From Dermatemys mawii (lineage: Eukaryota > Chordata > Testudines > Dermatemydidae): a DNA stretch of 64,000 nucleotides. This document shows positions 11,769 through 22,125 of the stretch, piece by piece. The notes below the pieces were generated by a model, which did not search any database, was not told the origin of the DNA, and saw nothing but the letters and a program-made list of their open reading frames with translations. The stretch covers positions 10,505,055 through 10,569,054 of the forward strand of contig ML677366.1 in the NCBI GenBank assembly GCA_007922305.1. The letters are read 5' to 3'. Position numbers and translations under genes: made by a program. Numbering within the stretch: the stretch's first letter is position 1; every line of letters starts with the position of its first letter.

Positions 11769-11844
11769 GGTCCTCAAAAGTATTTAGGCTCTTAACTCCC
11801 ACCGATTTGAATGGGAGGTAAGTGCCCAAATAACTTCGAGGATC
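11769..11844. repeat. Foldback hairpin, GGTGCCTAAATAC family
   Basis: Arms 'tcctcaaaagtatttaggc' and 'gcccaaataacttcgagga' are reverse complements with a few mismatches, so the single strand would fold into a hairpin of about 35 bp. The best copy in the window is at 41143. Confidence 0.65.
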
Positions 11845-12473
11845 AGAGCCATTCTGCCTACCTACATGCTCTAGAATTTCAGTGAAATCCTGTCTTCTCT
11901 TCCATCTCCTATCCTAAACAGTTGTGTATATTGCTGTTTTTAACTCTGTGTAATGAAGTGGCAGCAAAGAGAGATGGGTAAAATGGTCATCCTATATGTT
12001 CTTCACAGCAATGTTGTGGAGGGTTAATAATGAAGCAGAAAATTCTGCCCTGGGTCATGGATAAACAACTCCTTTTGAAGTCAAGGATGTTGTTTATCTA
12101 TGTCTAAGGGAAGGATTTGGCCCATCTATTTTTTGTACAGCACTTCGCATTTTCTGAAGCACCTGTCATCTCAGAGTATGTTATTATCATCTTTGTTCCT
12201 GTATCACTCACCGTTGCCTGTTCTCCAGCTATTTCAAATCACGGTCTATGCATCATTGCTAGCTTTGGGTCCAATCCTGCTCCCACTGATGTCAGCAGCA
12301 AAGCTCTCCTTGACTTCAGTGGAAGCAGAGTCACACGTCCTCAACAGCAGGGGTTCTGTTGTAAACCCGAGCCATCCTTTCTTGTACTATTTTCCCAAGC
12401 AGGCTCAAAATCCCTTTCCTCTAAAACTTTTCAAAACTAAAGTTAGTGCTACAAATTCAAAGATCACCCCTTA
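11845..12473. other. Anonymous stretch, no gene recognised
   Basis: Two overlapping frames of 129 and 107 codons begin at 12100 and 12117; both are low-information, serine- and leucine-rich, and overlap a weak foldback remnant at about 12255-12330. I do not call them genes. Confidence 0.5.
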
Positions 12474-12560
12474 CAGAGAGATAGGGTGACCAGAGGTCCC
12501 GATTTTATAGGGACAGTCCTGATTTTGGGGTCTTTTTCTTTTATTGGTTCCTATTTGCCC

Positions 12561-13151
12561 TGTTGCAGGATACTTTTGTGTCCCATAGGAACAAGGCACA
12601 CAAACAGCTGTTGAATAGAAGTAGTGAGTTTATTGAAGGCAAAGTGACACACCCGCAGTGGGGGCTCCCTTTCGCTGCTGCCACTAAACGGGGACCCAAC
12701 GCATTGGAGCAATGCCCGGGGAAGAAGCCCACTGCACGTGGGCACAGAGGCAGAGAAATAACAGGAATATTTGCATCTCACGCATGCCTCATGAATAACT
12801 AATACCTTATTTCTATCTTATATGCAAGCAGGTGTTTCATTTTAAGGCAAGCAAACCGTGAGAGCCAAGTACTTTGACATGGGAAGTATGCGATAACAGG
12901 GCAGGGACTGATAACAGTGGCCGAAAGTACCCTTTCCTTCCCAGGAGTGGGGGGGGGGGAATGAGCCCCCTTTCCTTCCCCGGAGTGGGGGGGGGGGGGG
13001 CCCAAATGAGCACCCTTTCCTTTCCAGGAGTGGTGGGAGGAATGAGCACCCCCCCCCCGAGTGGGGGGAGTGAGCACCCCTTCCTTCCCTGGAGTCGAGG
13101 ATAAGAGCGCCCTTAGCATTCCACCGTGACAATGTTTTGCGTACCCTTACA
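12561..13151 (-). mobile_element. Solo LTR of an endogenous retrovirus-like element
   Basis: In minus-strand orientation it begins TGTAAGGG and ends TGCAACA, giving the TGT...ACA termini expected of an LTR. A polyadenylation signal AATAAA lies at 12634-12629, about 70 bp before the 3' end. A TATA-like 'gcatataaga' lies at 12825-12816. Flanking 5-mers TGCCC (12556-12560) and TGCTC (13152-13156) match at four of five positions, consistent with an aged target duplication. No internal viral genes are present, so it is a solo LTR left by recombination. Confidence 0.7.
12930..13110 (-). repeat. G-rich tandem repeats in the U3 part of the LTR
   Basis: About five degenerate units begin near 12930, 12968, 13013, 13048 and 13077. 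Each reads roughly 'ccctttccttccc.ggagtg', a G run, then 'aatgagca'. In LTR orientation they lie between the 5' end and the TATA-like box, where retroviral enhancers commonly sit. Runs of 9-14 G could form quadruplexes. Frames of up to 106 codons across it are repeat artefacts. Confidence 0.7.
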
Positions 13152-13210
13152 TGCTCCCAAACCTCTGTCCTGATTTTTCACATTTTCGGTCTGGTCACCC
13201 TACAGAGAGA

Positions 13211-13740
13211 CCACATGTGAGCTTTCACCAGCACTTGTAACTGAATTACGCTTTGCAGAAAGATGCATTGCTGATTCCTTCCCTGATCAAAGAAATCACA
13301 GTTCAAGGGTTACTTTCCCCATTTACATGACACCACACAATAATGAGGCTAGCGCGAAAACAAGCAGGCTCTTCTCGGGACTCCAACAAAGGGAATCCAT
13401 TGACTACTCCCACAGTGGAGAAAAACGGTTACTAATGTGAAATGGCCACATTAATCATGTCAGACAGCGTAAACAGTGAGCTGACTACTGTGGTAACTTA
13501 GAGCCTTTTATAGTAGTATGGATAGAAAAAACAGTTCGGCTAAAATAAGAAGTGACCTGGCACTTTTGTCCATAACTTGTGCCAAACAAGAAGTTCTGTG
13601 CTCAGTTTCAGGTAGGACCAGCAGAGGGGAATTCTATGGGAAGGGCTATTTTGGTGATATTTCCAGCCCAGATAGAAATAGGAGTTACAGGGTATATCTC
13701 ATAATATTAACATCGAGTTTCACCTAACTCTGTTCATCAG
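13211..13740. other. Anonymous stretch, no gene recognised
   Basis: One frame of 69 codons; no motif or repeat family recognised. Confidence 0.55.
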
Positions 13741-13895
13741 TACATCTCAAAGTGCTTTTACAGATGGGAAAAATAAGACACAGATAGGTGAAGTGACTTG
13801 CTCAGGGTCACCCAGGCAGGCCAGTGGCAGAGCCGGGACTAGAATTTAGGTCTCTTGAGGTCCAATACACTGCTCTGTCCACTAACCCTGCTCCC
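13741..13895 (-). repeat. MIR-like SINE, antisense
   Basis: 'catctcaaagtgctttta', 'cagatggg', 'gtgaagtgacttgctcaggg', 'ggccagtggcagagccggg' and the tRNA-head complement 'ctgctctgtccactaaccc' follow each other as in an antisense MIR-type SINE. Confidence 0.8.
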
Positions 13896-14208
13896 AAGAG
13901 ATCCCCAACCCCAATATCCAAAAGACTTTGGATTGGAAAAATATGAATGTTTATGTTATGGTTTCCCTTGCCTAAGCAAAAACCTAATACTGACTAAAGC
14001 CCTTCTCCTGCTCCATTTAAGTAAAGGATCAATGCAGTTATTTTTGGAGAGGGTAAATGTAAAAAGGTTTCCACTATTCTCAAATGATCAGGAATTTTCT
14101 TTGTCTCTAAAGCTCAGAGATACAGATTACCTCCCTCATTCTTTTCAGTGACATGAGGTGTGTTCTGAGTGTGCCCAAAGTAGGCTTCTTTCTTCCTTAC
14201 TTAGGGTA
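13896..14208. other. Anonymous stretch, no gene recognised
   Basis: A 98-codon frame (13855-14151) starts inside the MIR and has no recognisable features. Confidence 0.55.
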
Positions 14209-14262
14209 TGATCCAAAACCCACTGAAGTCAGTAGAGGCTGTCCATTGACTCTGATAGGCAA
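14209..14262. repeat. Foldback repeat remnant, GATCCAAAG family
   Basis: 'gatccaaaacccactgaagtc' (split at its end) and 'ccattgactctgatagg' resemble the left arm and centre of the family at 11526 and 41229; the right arm is decayed. A further diverged piece of the GGTGCCTAAATAC family lies at about 14428-14472. Confidence 0.4.
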
Positions 14263-14472
14263 GTCCTTGACTATTATTCCTTGAGCAGACACAAGGGAAA
14301 CAAAAGCAATAGTTTATGTTTATAAGTATAAGGTAAAATTATGGACCACAAATATACAAAAAACCAAGGGATCAGCAAAAAAAAAATTGCTGAACGAAAT
14401 ACACAATAAATCAACAAGATAAACGCTCGGACCCAGATCCACAAAAGTACTTAGACGCCTAAATCCCAGACT

Positions 14473-17400
14473 TAATCCCACCACCTCCTCCTCCTCCCGC
14501 TGGTATGTGTGGAGCGAGGCTGGCACCTAGTTCCTTCCCCCAACAAATGACTTGGCACCTGCTGCACGCCAAAAGGCTGTTTCCCAGCCATCTCTCACCT
14601 GAGGAAAGTTCACCCAGGAAACTGCCAGTAGGTATTTCAACACTTTGGAATTCCTTAAAACTAGGTGGGAAAACTCTCCAAAGATCTTTGCATCTTGCTC
14701 TCTCTCCTCAGCAAGTTAGGGGAACTCTACCACTCCATCTAAGTCCCTCTTCCAACTCACATTCCACCTGCCTGCATGGCTGTTTGCTCCAGTTTCCAAC
14801 CTTTGAATCTGAGATACCACACACAACCTTTCTTCATGCCATGCAGCTTTCTTCTGACTTAAAGTACTTAGGGAGAAAGTCTCACCCCACCAAAGTCACT
14901 GCCAGTTTTGCCATTAACTTGAATGGGATCATGGTTTCATTATTATACCATACCCTTCATTGTGGGTTATAAGAATTTAGATATGCTAGACAGAGAGACA
15001 GATTGGATAGAAACCAATGGATGCACAAAACCCTAATTCCCTGGGTTGTCATGGACATCTCCATGTTCAGATGCAGTGGACGACAGCAATCTGAAATAAC
15101 ATCTTATCCAAACTCAGGTAAATCTTTTAAGACTCAACCATCTCTAATCTCTCTACTACATTAATCCATTTTCTCTTATATGCCCTGAATCTGAAAGTTG
15201 CCCCCACCATCAGATGTCACTTAGGAGCCTTGTTCATGCTCATTATCCCTATCATACCATTCAGTAGAATAGGTCCTTTGTTTTGTGTCTATAGTGTAAT
15301 TTTTTATGAGGATGATTTGCTGGCCTATTGTTCAACCCCCAACTTAACAGTCCTGCCATGTGACCTGTCCAACTTGGGTGGCTACACCAGGAGTAATAAT
15401 TTGTCATTTAAATGTACCCCAGGCTAAAATCTTATAACCCTGACCCTAAATGATTCCAGCTAAAGAAATTATGCATGTAAGTGCTTACTTGTGTTAGAAA
15501 GGCACAGCCTAGCCCTAAATGTTTGTTCTCTGGTTTACTGAAGTGAAGACATGTGGGTAGGTGGCAAGGGTTCCCATTGCAAATGGCTGGTTAATGGACT
15601 TGGCTGAGGTTTCTGCTCCTGTAAATCATTTTTCAAAATGGACTAAAGAAGGAAAAAAATCCATCATATTAATGCATAGTCCTTTCAAAAAATCAAGACA
15701 GTTTTCTGGCCTTATCACTGAGCTCTTCCAGCCTCAGCACTCCCAGTTTCACCATTGACTTTGCATTAAATTGAGTTTATCAAGTGATTCCTTTCCCCCA
15801 TCATGCACAACCAACTAAAGGTGCTTTGAAATGAACTGAAGGATGGCCATCAAGCTTTTATTCATCTCCCCCGCACCCCGCCCCACCGCCATCAGCCCTG
15901 CTACCATCACCCTGGGAAAGGAGCTTTGATACCAGAGACCGAGAGAAAGTCAATAGCTGACAGCAAGGAAATAATCTGTGCCATTGATCGTCACTTCAGG
16001 CTTCAGATTCAGCACAAACCAAAGGAGAGATAAAAGAAACAAAACAAAAGGCGAATGAATACATTAACCCTTTTTACACTGGAAAGCAATAAAGAGAATG
16101 GGAACTGATGATAGGGTCATTGAACAAATTAAATATGTATACATAACAACAACCACCCAGAGAATTGTCCAATCAGACACTGACAAATTAAAAATATGGA
16201 ATAAGAAACTACATAGCTCCAGAGACTGGGACTAAGCTTTAGAACCTTACAACCCTAGATCACTGATTGAAGTCTTATTCCATGTCATTGTGACTTATTC
16301 CATGTCATTGTGATTCAAGTCTTTGCCTTCTAATATTTGTTCATCAGTGGACCATGTGAAATTAACTGATGGGTCTCTCAGTCCAGTTCTTAGTAGACAG
16401 GTGTCCACAAAAAAAACCCTCCTCCAACTCTGTAACCAATTAGCCCTTTTGTTGGACTAACCAGAGAAGACAAATATTAAATGAGCCAAGCCATCAAGAC
16501 ATAATTCTCCACTGATCCCTCATCAGAGGGTACCATATGCTCAGAGTTGGGTCAGATCATCAGAGCAGCCTGGGAAAAGCTTGAACTCCTCCTCCCTGGA
16601 AAACAGCTGCACCGTACAGGAGAATTTGGCCCTTCGCTTCTTTAGCTTCAATTTGTTTTCAAATGATACCCTTGTTTTATCATCAAGAACCTCTTTTAAA
16701 TTCTATTTGCTCATTTCCTACCTCACCCATGTTAACTCCAAGGCCTTCATCTTCCAGAAAGACTATTTTTCTTTTATCAGATACTCCTAGAGGATTTCAA
16801 TACTCCATCAGAAGCTGAATAAATTCAGCGAGACTATTGACTGAAATAAGTATTCCTCATAATTAATTCACAGTGTGCCCTGAAATAAAGACTCTCAAAG
16901 ACACATTATGGTCAGGGTTTATCCACTGAGAATGCATCTGAGTCACTCTTTTCATAGGCAATATTGGTGAGAAAATACATCATTTAGGTGCAGTAAGATA
17001 TTTATTGTAAAGTAATAATATAATGGGTGATTACTAAAAATGTATAGAATGAGTAGTAAAATCACATCTATAACCTTGACCCATACCCATTGTGCAGTTA
17101 TTAAATTCTGTTTCAACAGTTATTGAGGTATAATGTAAAATTAAAGTTTTGTTGATTCTTAAAAAGTAGTTACATATCAATTGATTGTAAAATGATATTT
17201 CAGTTCTTAAGATCCTGTATTACATGTTATTCATCACATGGTTATCTCTCATTTAACTTTTCATTTTTTAAATACATGTATTAATATTTTATATCCTGCT
17301 TCTCACACTCAAGTAATAGGAAATATTTAGAGGCCTTTCAGAAGCACCCAAGGGTGCAGACATACCCACTGAAACAAATGGGCAAGGCTTGCTTTCACCT

Positions 17401-17474
17401 GGGAGGCATTCAGGTCATATGTTGGAGTTGAGCAAAATAAAAGTGGGATCAGAAGCAGGCCCTTTAATGAACTA
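14473..17474. other. Anonymous 3-kb stretch, no gene recognised
   Basis: The longest frame is 155 codons (14505-14972), with no known motif and no conserved composition. From 16.8 to 17.3 kb the sequence is notably AT-rich. The only clear structure is a short tandem duplication at 16274. A C-rich patch lies at 15868-15890. Confidence 0.5.
16274..16313. repeat. 20-bp tandem duplication
   Basis: The unit 'cttattccatgtcattgtga' occurs twice head to tail, identical. Confidence 0.9.
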
Positions 17475-17575
17475 TTAGGTCACCTAGCGCAGGTGATACC
17501 AGAGACTGGCTTGCTGCCTTCCTAAACTGCCAGGGAGATCTCAGGGATCAGCACCAGTCCACAGACTGGTCTGAG
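17475..17575. repeat. hAT-like element end, probable
   Basis: 'ccagtccacagactggtctg' followed by 'agaaacactg' resembles the inverted CAGTGTTTCTCA terminus of Charlie-type hAT elements. The other end is not visible, so this is a fragment at best. Confidence 0.35.
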
Positions 17576-17740
17576 AAACACTGACCTGTCCTTCCTGCTT
17601 AGGGCAGGATTGTTCCATCTAGTAGTCTCCAGTGCCTTGTCTAGTCCATTTCTGTAAATGACTTCAGAGATGGGCCTCCACCATTTCCCTTGGGGAGACC
17701 ACTCCACCCTCTACTAGAGCTCACTGCTAAAAGGGTTTTG
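17576..17740 (-). repeat. CR1 LINE fragment, antisense, C-terminal coding part
   Basis: The minus strand encodes a decayed version of the CR1 reverse-transcriptase tail: a proline-rich 'SPQGKWW' context, then 'EVIYRNGLDKALE', matching the conserved 'EVV...LDKAL' block that precedes the CR1 stop. Frameshifts break it. CR1 is the dominant LINE of turtles, crocodilians and birds. Confidence 0.6.
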
Positions 17741-17934
17741 TGAGAGAAGTGGGGGGTTCTTGGGTTATCTGTTTTTCCTATGTGCTTTTAATTACTTTTC
17801 CTTAAAGGCACACACTGGGTTCAATCCACTATAGAACTCAGCAGTCTAAGCCACAGATGTAGGCATGTAAACTCTGTTTGCAATTTCATGCTTTAGCATA
17901 ATGTCATAGCCATCAATAGTTCCCCACCCCAAGA

Positions 17935-17941
17935 AAAGAAA

Positions 17942-18001
<60 letters not shown>

Positions 18002-18014
18002 ANNNNNNNNNNGA

Positions 18015-18058
<44 letters not shown>

Positions 18059-18060
18059 AC
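17935..18060. repeat. (GAAA)n microsatellite with assembly gap
   Basis: About 125 bp of GAAA tetramers, interrupted by ten N at 18003-18012. The gap length is a placeholder, so the real array length is unknown. Two more (GAAA)n arrays on the same strand occur at 20971 and 57094. Confidence 0.95.
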
Positions 18061-19744
18061 TTGCTATTTTAATGTGCCAACCATGTACAATATTTTTTTA
18101 AGAGAAAAATACTCTCCCAAGTCCTGGCAGGAGAAACAAGTCACATCTCCAAAATCTTGGCAGACATTCAGTCTGTTTAACTCTGACTGAGCATGCTGGC
18201 TTCCGTGTGTGAGGCAGATGTTATTTAATGTGACCCTGACACCAATAATAATATCTGCATGTTGAACAATACAGAACAGATTGAATACCCAAGCATTAGG
18301 GATTCACTTCTGCCATTTTCCAGAAAATTGGTCTCTGGTATCAGAAACTTGTGCACAGGTCCCCATTAGTTACTCTATACAAGTTCCAGTGTCATTTAAC
18401 ATCAATGGGGTATTAGTTACTGGATGCCTGAATTAAAGTCTTTATCAGCTTGTCAACTCTGCTGACATTCTATCAGTCTTTTTCTGGATACAGCAGATGA
18501 TTCTGTAAACACTTATTGCTAAACATAACGCTCCTCTCAAACCCAAGATGTTAGAATTAGATCACCACTGGTGTGTGTGGTAAATATGCATCATAAAATT
18601 AAGAACTACTCAAAGTTCAATTTTTAAAATATTTCATTACAAAAATCAAAATCAGCCATTTTTCTTGGGGGAAAAAAACATGCTATGATGCACAAAAATC
18701 TGAAGCGAAACAGGATCTGTTTTCAAGGCTAAATGAGCCCATTTCTGAGTGGACTTGGCTTTTACATGAAACTTTGTATTTCTTGGGCAAAAAAATAAAA
18801 CAAACCACCTCAAAAACATGAAAAAAAAAAAAAAAGACCAAGACTTTACATATAATGTAAGGAGGGAGTATACAGAATTATGCAAACTAGTGAAAATATT
18901 CATGCTAAGTTCTGCATCACATAGTGTGCTAAATCTTCAACGCATGCAAACGAGGGTAGCTCTGAGGATTTCAATGTGATTTCTGCCGGATGAGGAACTG
19001 GCCCAGTGGTTTCTGCAAAGCTCTTGTATTTATTCGGGGAGATAGATATGTAATATTTCTTGGCAGCTCCCTGTTTGCCTGGAATAATTATAAATTAAGC
19101 ACATCCCACCATATCACCTTTCCTTCTCCTATACAAACACCCATTTATAGAAATAAAACAGCTTGAGTTGTAATTGGGGACATATGCAGTGAAGGATTTG
19201 CCTTCCCCTTTGCAGTGCTATTTTAATGATACAAGTCAATGTATTCCAAGGATTAAGATGTCCAAATCAGTACTCCAAGTCACACATTCTCCTCTAAGTG
19301 CTTCTGCATTGTTTAGTACTATGTAGTATTGATTCCAGACACTGTTACAGGCAGAGGAATTGAAAGCTTGGCTTTTACTTTTCCAGCATGTCAAACACAC
19401 GGGGCTGTCTCCATGTGGGTCACTGAGAAGAATAGTGCCTTTAAAAGCAACAGTGCAGCAATCTGAGGCGTGTTTCCTCACTTTTAGAGCTTCAGTCAGT
19501 TAAGGGGCCAGTCAACATTTGCATCATTTTAACAAGAGTACACACAGAGTGCTTTAAAGGAAAGAGAGGACGGAGTGGGGGGCAGAGTGTGGGAGACATG
19601 TGAGCACACTATGCATTGTGTCAACATAAAATATTTAACCTGCCCTGATGATGATTTTTGGTTTCATTTGAACCCCGGTGGAAAGGAAAGGGTTGAGAAA
19701 AAAAGAGTCCTCCTCCAACGTGAAGGTCGGGGTGTTATCTTGAG
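18061..19744. other. Anonymous stretch, no gene recognised
   Basis: Only short frames. An A run occurs at 18819-18834. The block 18940-19160 is AT-rich and repeat-free with TAAT-type motifs ('ggaataattataaatta') and is flagged as a possible conserved element. Confidence 0.5.
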
Positions 19745-19890
19745 TTTTATGAGACCCAGGTTTGACTCTTTGCTATGCTACCAACTTCCTGTAACCTTGG
19801 ACAAGTCATTTGGTCTCTCGGTAATGGAAATAACACTTCCCTGCCTCTCAGGGGTGTTGTATAGATAAATCTATTAAAAACGTTGATGCT
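19745..19890 (+). repeat. MIR-like SINE, sense
   Basis: 'gagacccaggtttgactc', 'gtaaccttggacaagtcatt', 'aatggaaataacacttccct' and 'ctcaggggtgttgtatagat' follow the MIR order from B box through core to 3' part. Confidence 0.75.
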
Positions 19891-20142
19891 CTCAGATAGC
19901 ATTGTCATGGGGGCCAGACAGATAGGACTATTGACTTAAGGGGGCTTTGGATCAGGTCCTTAAGGTCCATGCTAAAATGATAGCTGTGGGCCCTAAATCT
20001 TGCAGCATGGATTGATGGTGAGTGTTACCCAAGTAAAATTGACTTTCTAGAGAAAGGTTTATTATTTCTAACAATATTGTAAAGATCTTCCATTGTTCTT
20101 CACATGTTGTTGTAGCTCAGTTGTGGCAGCTGCTCCAGGACA
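19891..20142. other. Anonymous stretch
   Basis: Contains one fragment ('gggggctttggatcagg' at 19939) of the GATCCAAAG foldback family; nothing else recognised. Confidence 0.5.
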
Positions 20143-20278
20143 TGAGAAAGACAAGGTGGTTGAAGTGATGTCTTTGATTGGGCCATCTGCTGTTGGTTGA
20201 AGAGACAACTTTCAAGCTTCACAGAGACAGAAGTTGGTCCAATCAATAGTATTATCTCATCCACCTTGTCTTTCTCTA
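20143..20278. mobile_element. Inverted-repeat element, AAGACAAGGTGG family
   Basis: Left arm 20143-20186 starts 'tgagaaagacaaggtgg' and right arm 20234-20278 ends 'ccaccttgtctttctcta'. The arms pair over about 45 bp with a few mismatches around a 47-bp loop. I recall similar text as a common turtle repeat, but class and transposase are unknown. Confidence 0.55.
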
Positions 20279-20970
20279 CTATTTTAAAGAGATAGTCTCC
20301 TAGTAAGCATTTAGCCTCCGAATTTAGACATTGTAACATTTGTGTAAAGACTTTCCCAAAGGCAACATGAGCTGTTTGCACGCTTTTGGATGTCATTGAA
20401 AAATTGTGGGGGGTTGTGCCTTATAGGGGAAGATAGGGAAACATCCCTCTGTGGGACTGTGAAGCTGAATACCGCCATTGAGTTAGAGAGTTCATGAGAA
20501 CCAGAAAGTAAACTGAGTGGTAATGAAGTGAAGCTAACCAGTCTGTTTATAGTGGCTGAGCTGTGCAACGTGCCTAGGGCAAACAAAGAGCAAACATTGT
20601 GTAAAATAAACCCAATAGGTAAAATCTGTTCATTATTAATAATCTCAGGTTTAATTAGTTCTACTCTCCGTATTGGTAATCGCAGGTTTGAATAGTTATG
20701 CTCTCCATTTGAAAAGGTATTTTAGCATCTGAGTAAGCCCATTAACTTCAGTGGCACTACACAGATGCTTAAGATTAGGCATGTGCTTAAGTACCTTGAG
20801 GAATTGATTCATTAAACTGGTAAGAAAAACCTTTATAGTATCTATCTATCTTCTTAGGCATTAATTTTGTAAACACTTTGGCACCTGCCTAACTTTACTC
20901 ACTCAAGAACTTCCACTGAGGCATTGGCCAAGTAGAAATGTTACATTGATGCCTGATGGTTTGCACAATG
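20279..20970. other. Anonymous stretch, no gene recognised
   Basis: Frames of up to 98 codons on the minus strand overlap the inverted-repeat element and have no motif. The text at 20740-20930 has diverged foldback-like phrases ('aactttactcactcaagaa'). Confidence 0.5.
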
Positions 20971-21045
<75 letters not shown>

Positions 21046-21047
21046 AG
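20971..21047. repeat. (GAAA)n microsatellite
   Basis: About 19 uninterrupted GAAA tetramers. Confidence 0.95.
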
Positions 21048-21723
21048 CTATAGCAAAAGGGTTGAATGAAAAATGTGTTGTTGGCATCATCTGAGTTACC
21101 CAGGGGACATCTTCAAAAGCAAGGCAGGGCTGTGCTCTTTACACACCTCTCCTAGGGACAAGATTCAAAAAAAATTTAGTTGAAAACCTCAGCTCCCACC
21201 TACTTTATATGAATGGCAAATTTGTCATATGGCTGAAGCTGTTAGGATGACATATGCTTTAAAAGGTCAACTCCAGCACTATTGTAATACTTGGCCATGG
21301 CTTTCATTTTCCTAATTTGCTGACACAGAGCAATGTCCGGCTGTGCCGTATGTGCTCAAATACTAAGCAATCTCAGAGTGACAAATTTTCTCTGAATGGC
21401 TGAGTTGACCTTTGAGGCTTTCAATAAAAAATATAATTTAAGGAAGGGGGGAAAATTGTTAACATAGAAACAGAATTACAGGAACATGACCAAATTCATT
21501 CCCATGACTGGGAATCTGCTGATGTTTGATGTCAGCTATATAATTATACATCATGTCTTGAGTGAAAAATTAACATTGCCCTCCATCGCTACAAGCAGCC
21601 CACATACAGATGGCTTATTAATGGAAAAGGAATGGACTGTGTCCGAGTGTATTAGAACATGCACAATGCCTAGCAGCACTAATTATTTGAATGATCTCTC
21701 TTTGTCTGACCTGTCCTGCCACC
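21048..21723. other. Anonymous stretch, no gene recognised
   Basis: An 81-codon frame at 21486 has no recognisable motif. No repeats. Confidence 0.55.
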
Positions 21724-21878
21724 AGACCTGATTCTTATTTACACTAAGGCTGCTGTACATCATTCTGGCACTGTAAAGGGGCCTTATAGTGGGTGCAAAT
21801 GGCATTTACATCCACTATGAAGCCCCTTTACATTGCCAGAGGGGTGTAGAGCAGCCATATGCAAATGAGAATTTGGCC
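21724..21878. mobile_element. Long foldback hairpin element
   Basis: Left arm 21724-21802 and right arm 21803-21878 are reverse complements along almost their whole length, with almost no loop ('aaatggcattta' at the centre). Matching blocks include 'ctgtaaaggggccttatagtg' (split) with 'cactatgaagcccctttac', and 'gattcttatttac' with 'gcaaatgagaat'. A single strand would form a hairpin of about 75 bp. No coding capacity. Confidence 0.8.
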
Positions 21879-21919
21879 CACACTGTTTAGCCAGAGTAAA
21901 AAGGTCTCATGTACAGTAA

Positions 21920-22125
21920 TAGGAATTGCCCTAATAGATCAAACTAGAGCTCCTCCTAGCTCAGCAGCTTTTCTCCAACAGCGACCAGTCCCAGGTGCTT
22001 CAAAGCACTCTGAGTTCTAGACACGAAAAGTACGAGCTAGGTATTTATAAACTGCAAGAAATCCTGTGGTGGACAATTCTGGACCTGGGGAAGTTTCTTC
22101 CCAGTCCATGTCAGGGAGTGGTTAT
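21920..22125 (-). repeat. CR1 LINE 3' UTR fragment, antisense
   Basis: Plus-strand text 'ttgccctaatagatcaaac', 'tagctcagcagctttt', 'acagcgaccagtcccaggtgc' is a diverged antisense version of the CR1 3' end (compare 52676-52760, where the same blocks are cleaner). Confidence 0.65.

Larger units (their letters stand above)
12474..13210. mobile_element. hAT-type non-autonomous element, split by an LTR
   Basis: The element proper is 12482-13202. It starts TAGGGTGACC and ends with the reverse complement GGTCACCCTA. It is flanked by a perfect 8-bp direct repeat CAGAGAGA (12474-12481 and 13203-13210), the target-duplication size of the hAT superfamily. Without the 591-bp LTR at 12561-13151 and one target repeat, about 125 bp remain, the size of the sister copies at 50092 and 63270. 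No transposase frame. Confidence 0.85.

Noticed and set aside
12799..13132. Overlapping proline- and glycine-rich frames of 70-106 codons
   Set aside because: They translate the tandem G-rich units of an LTR and include homopolymer runs; not a protein gene.
14505..14972. 155-codon open frame on the plus strand
   Set aside because: No domain, no recognisable motif, no sign of flanking splice sites or codon bias; a frame of this length is expected by chance somewhere in 64 kb read in six frames.
17935..18060. CRISPR-like or other regularly spaced array
   Set aside because: It is a plain tetranucleotide microsatellite without spacers; eukaryotic context.
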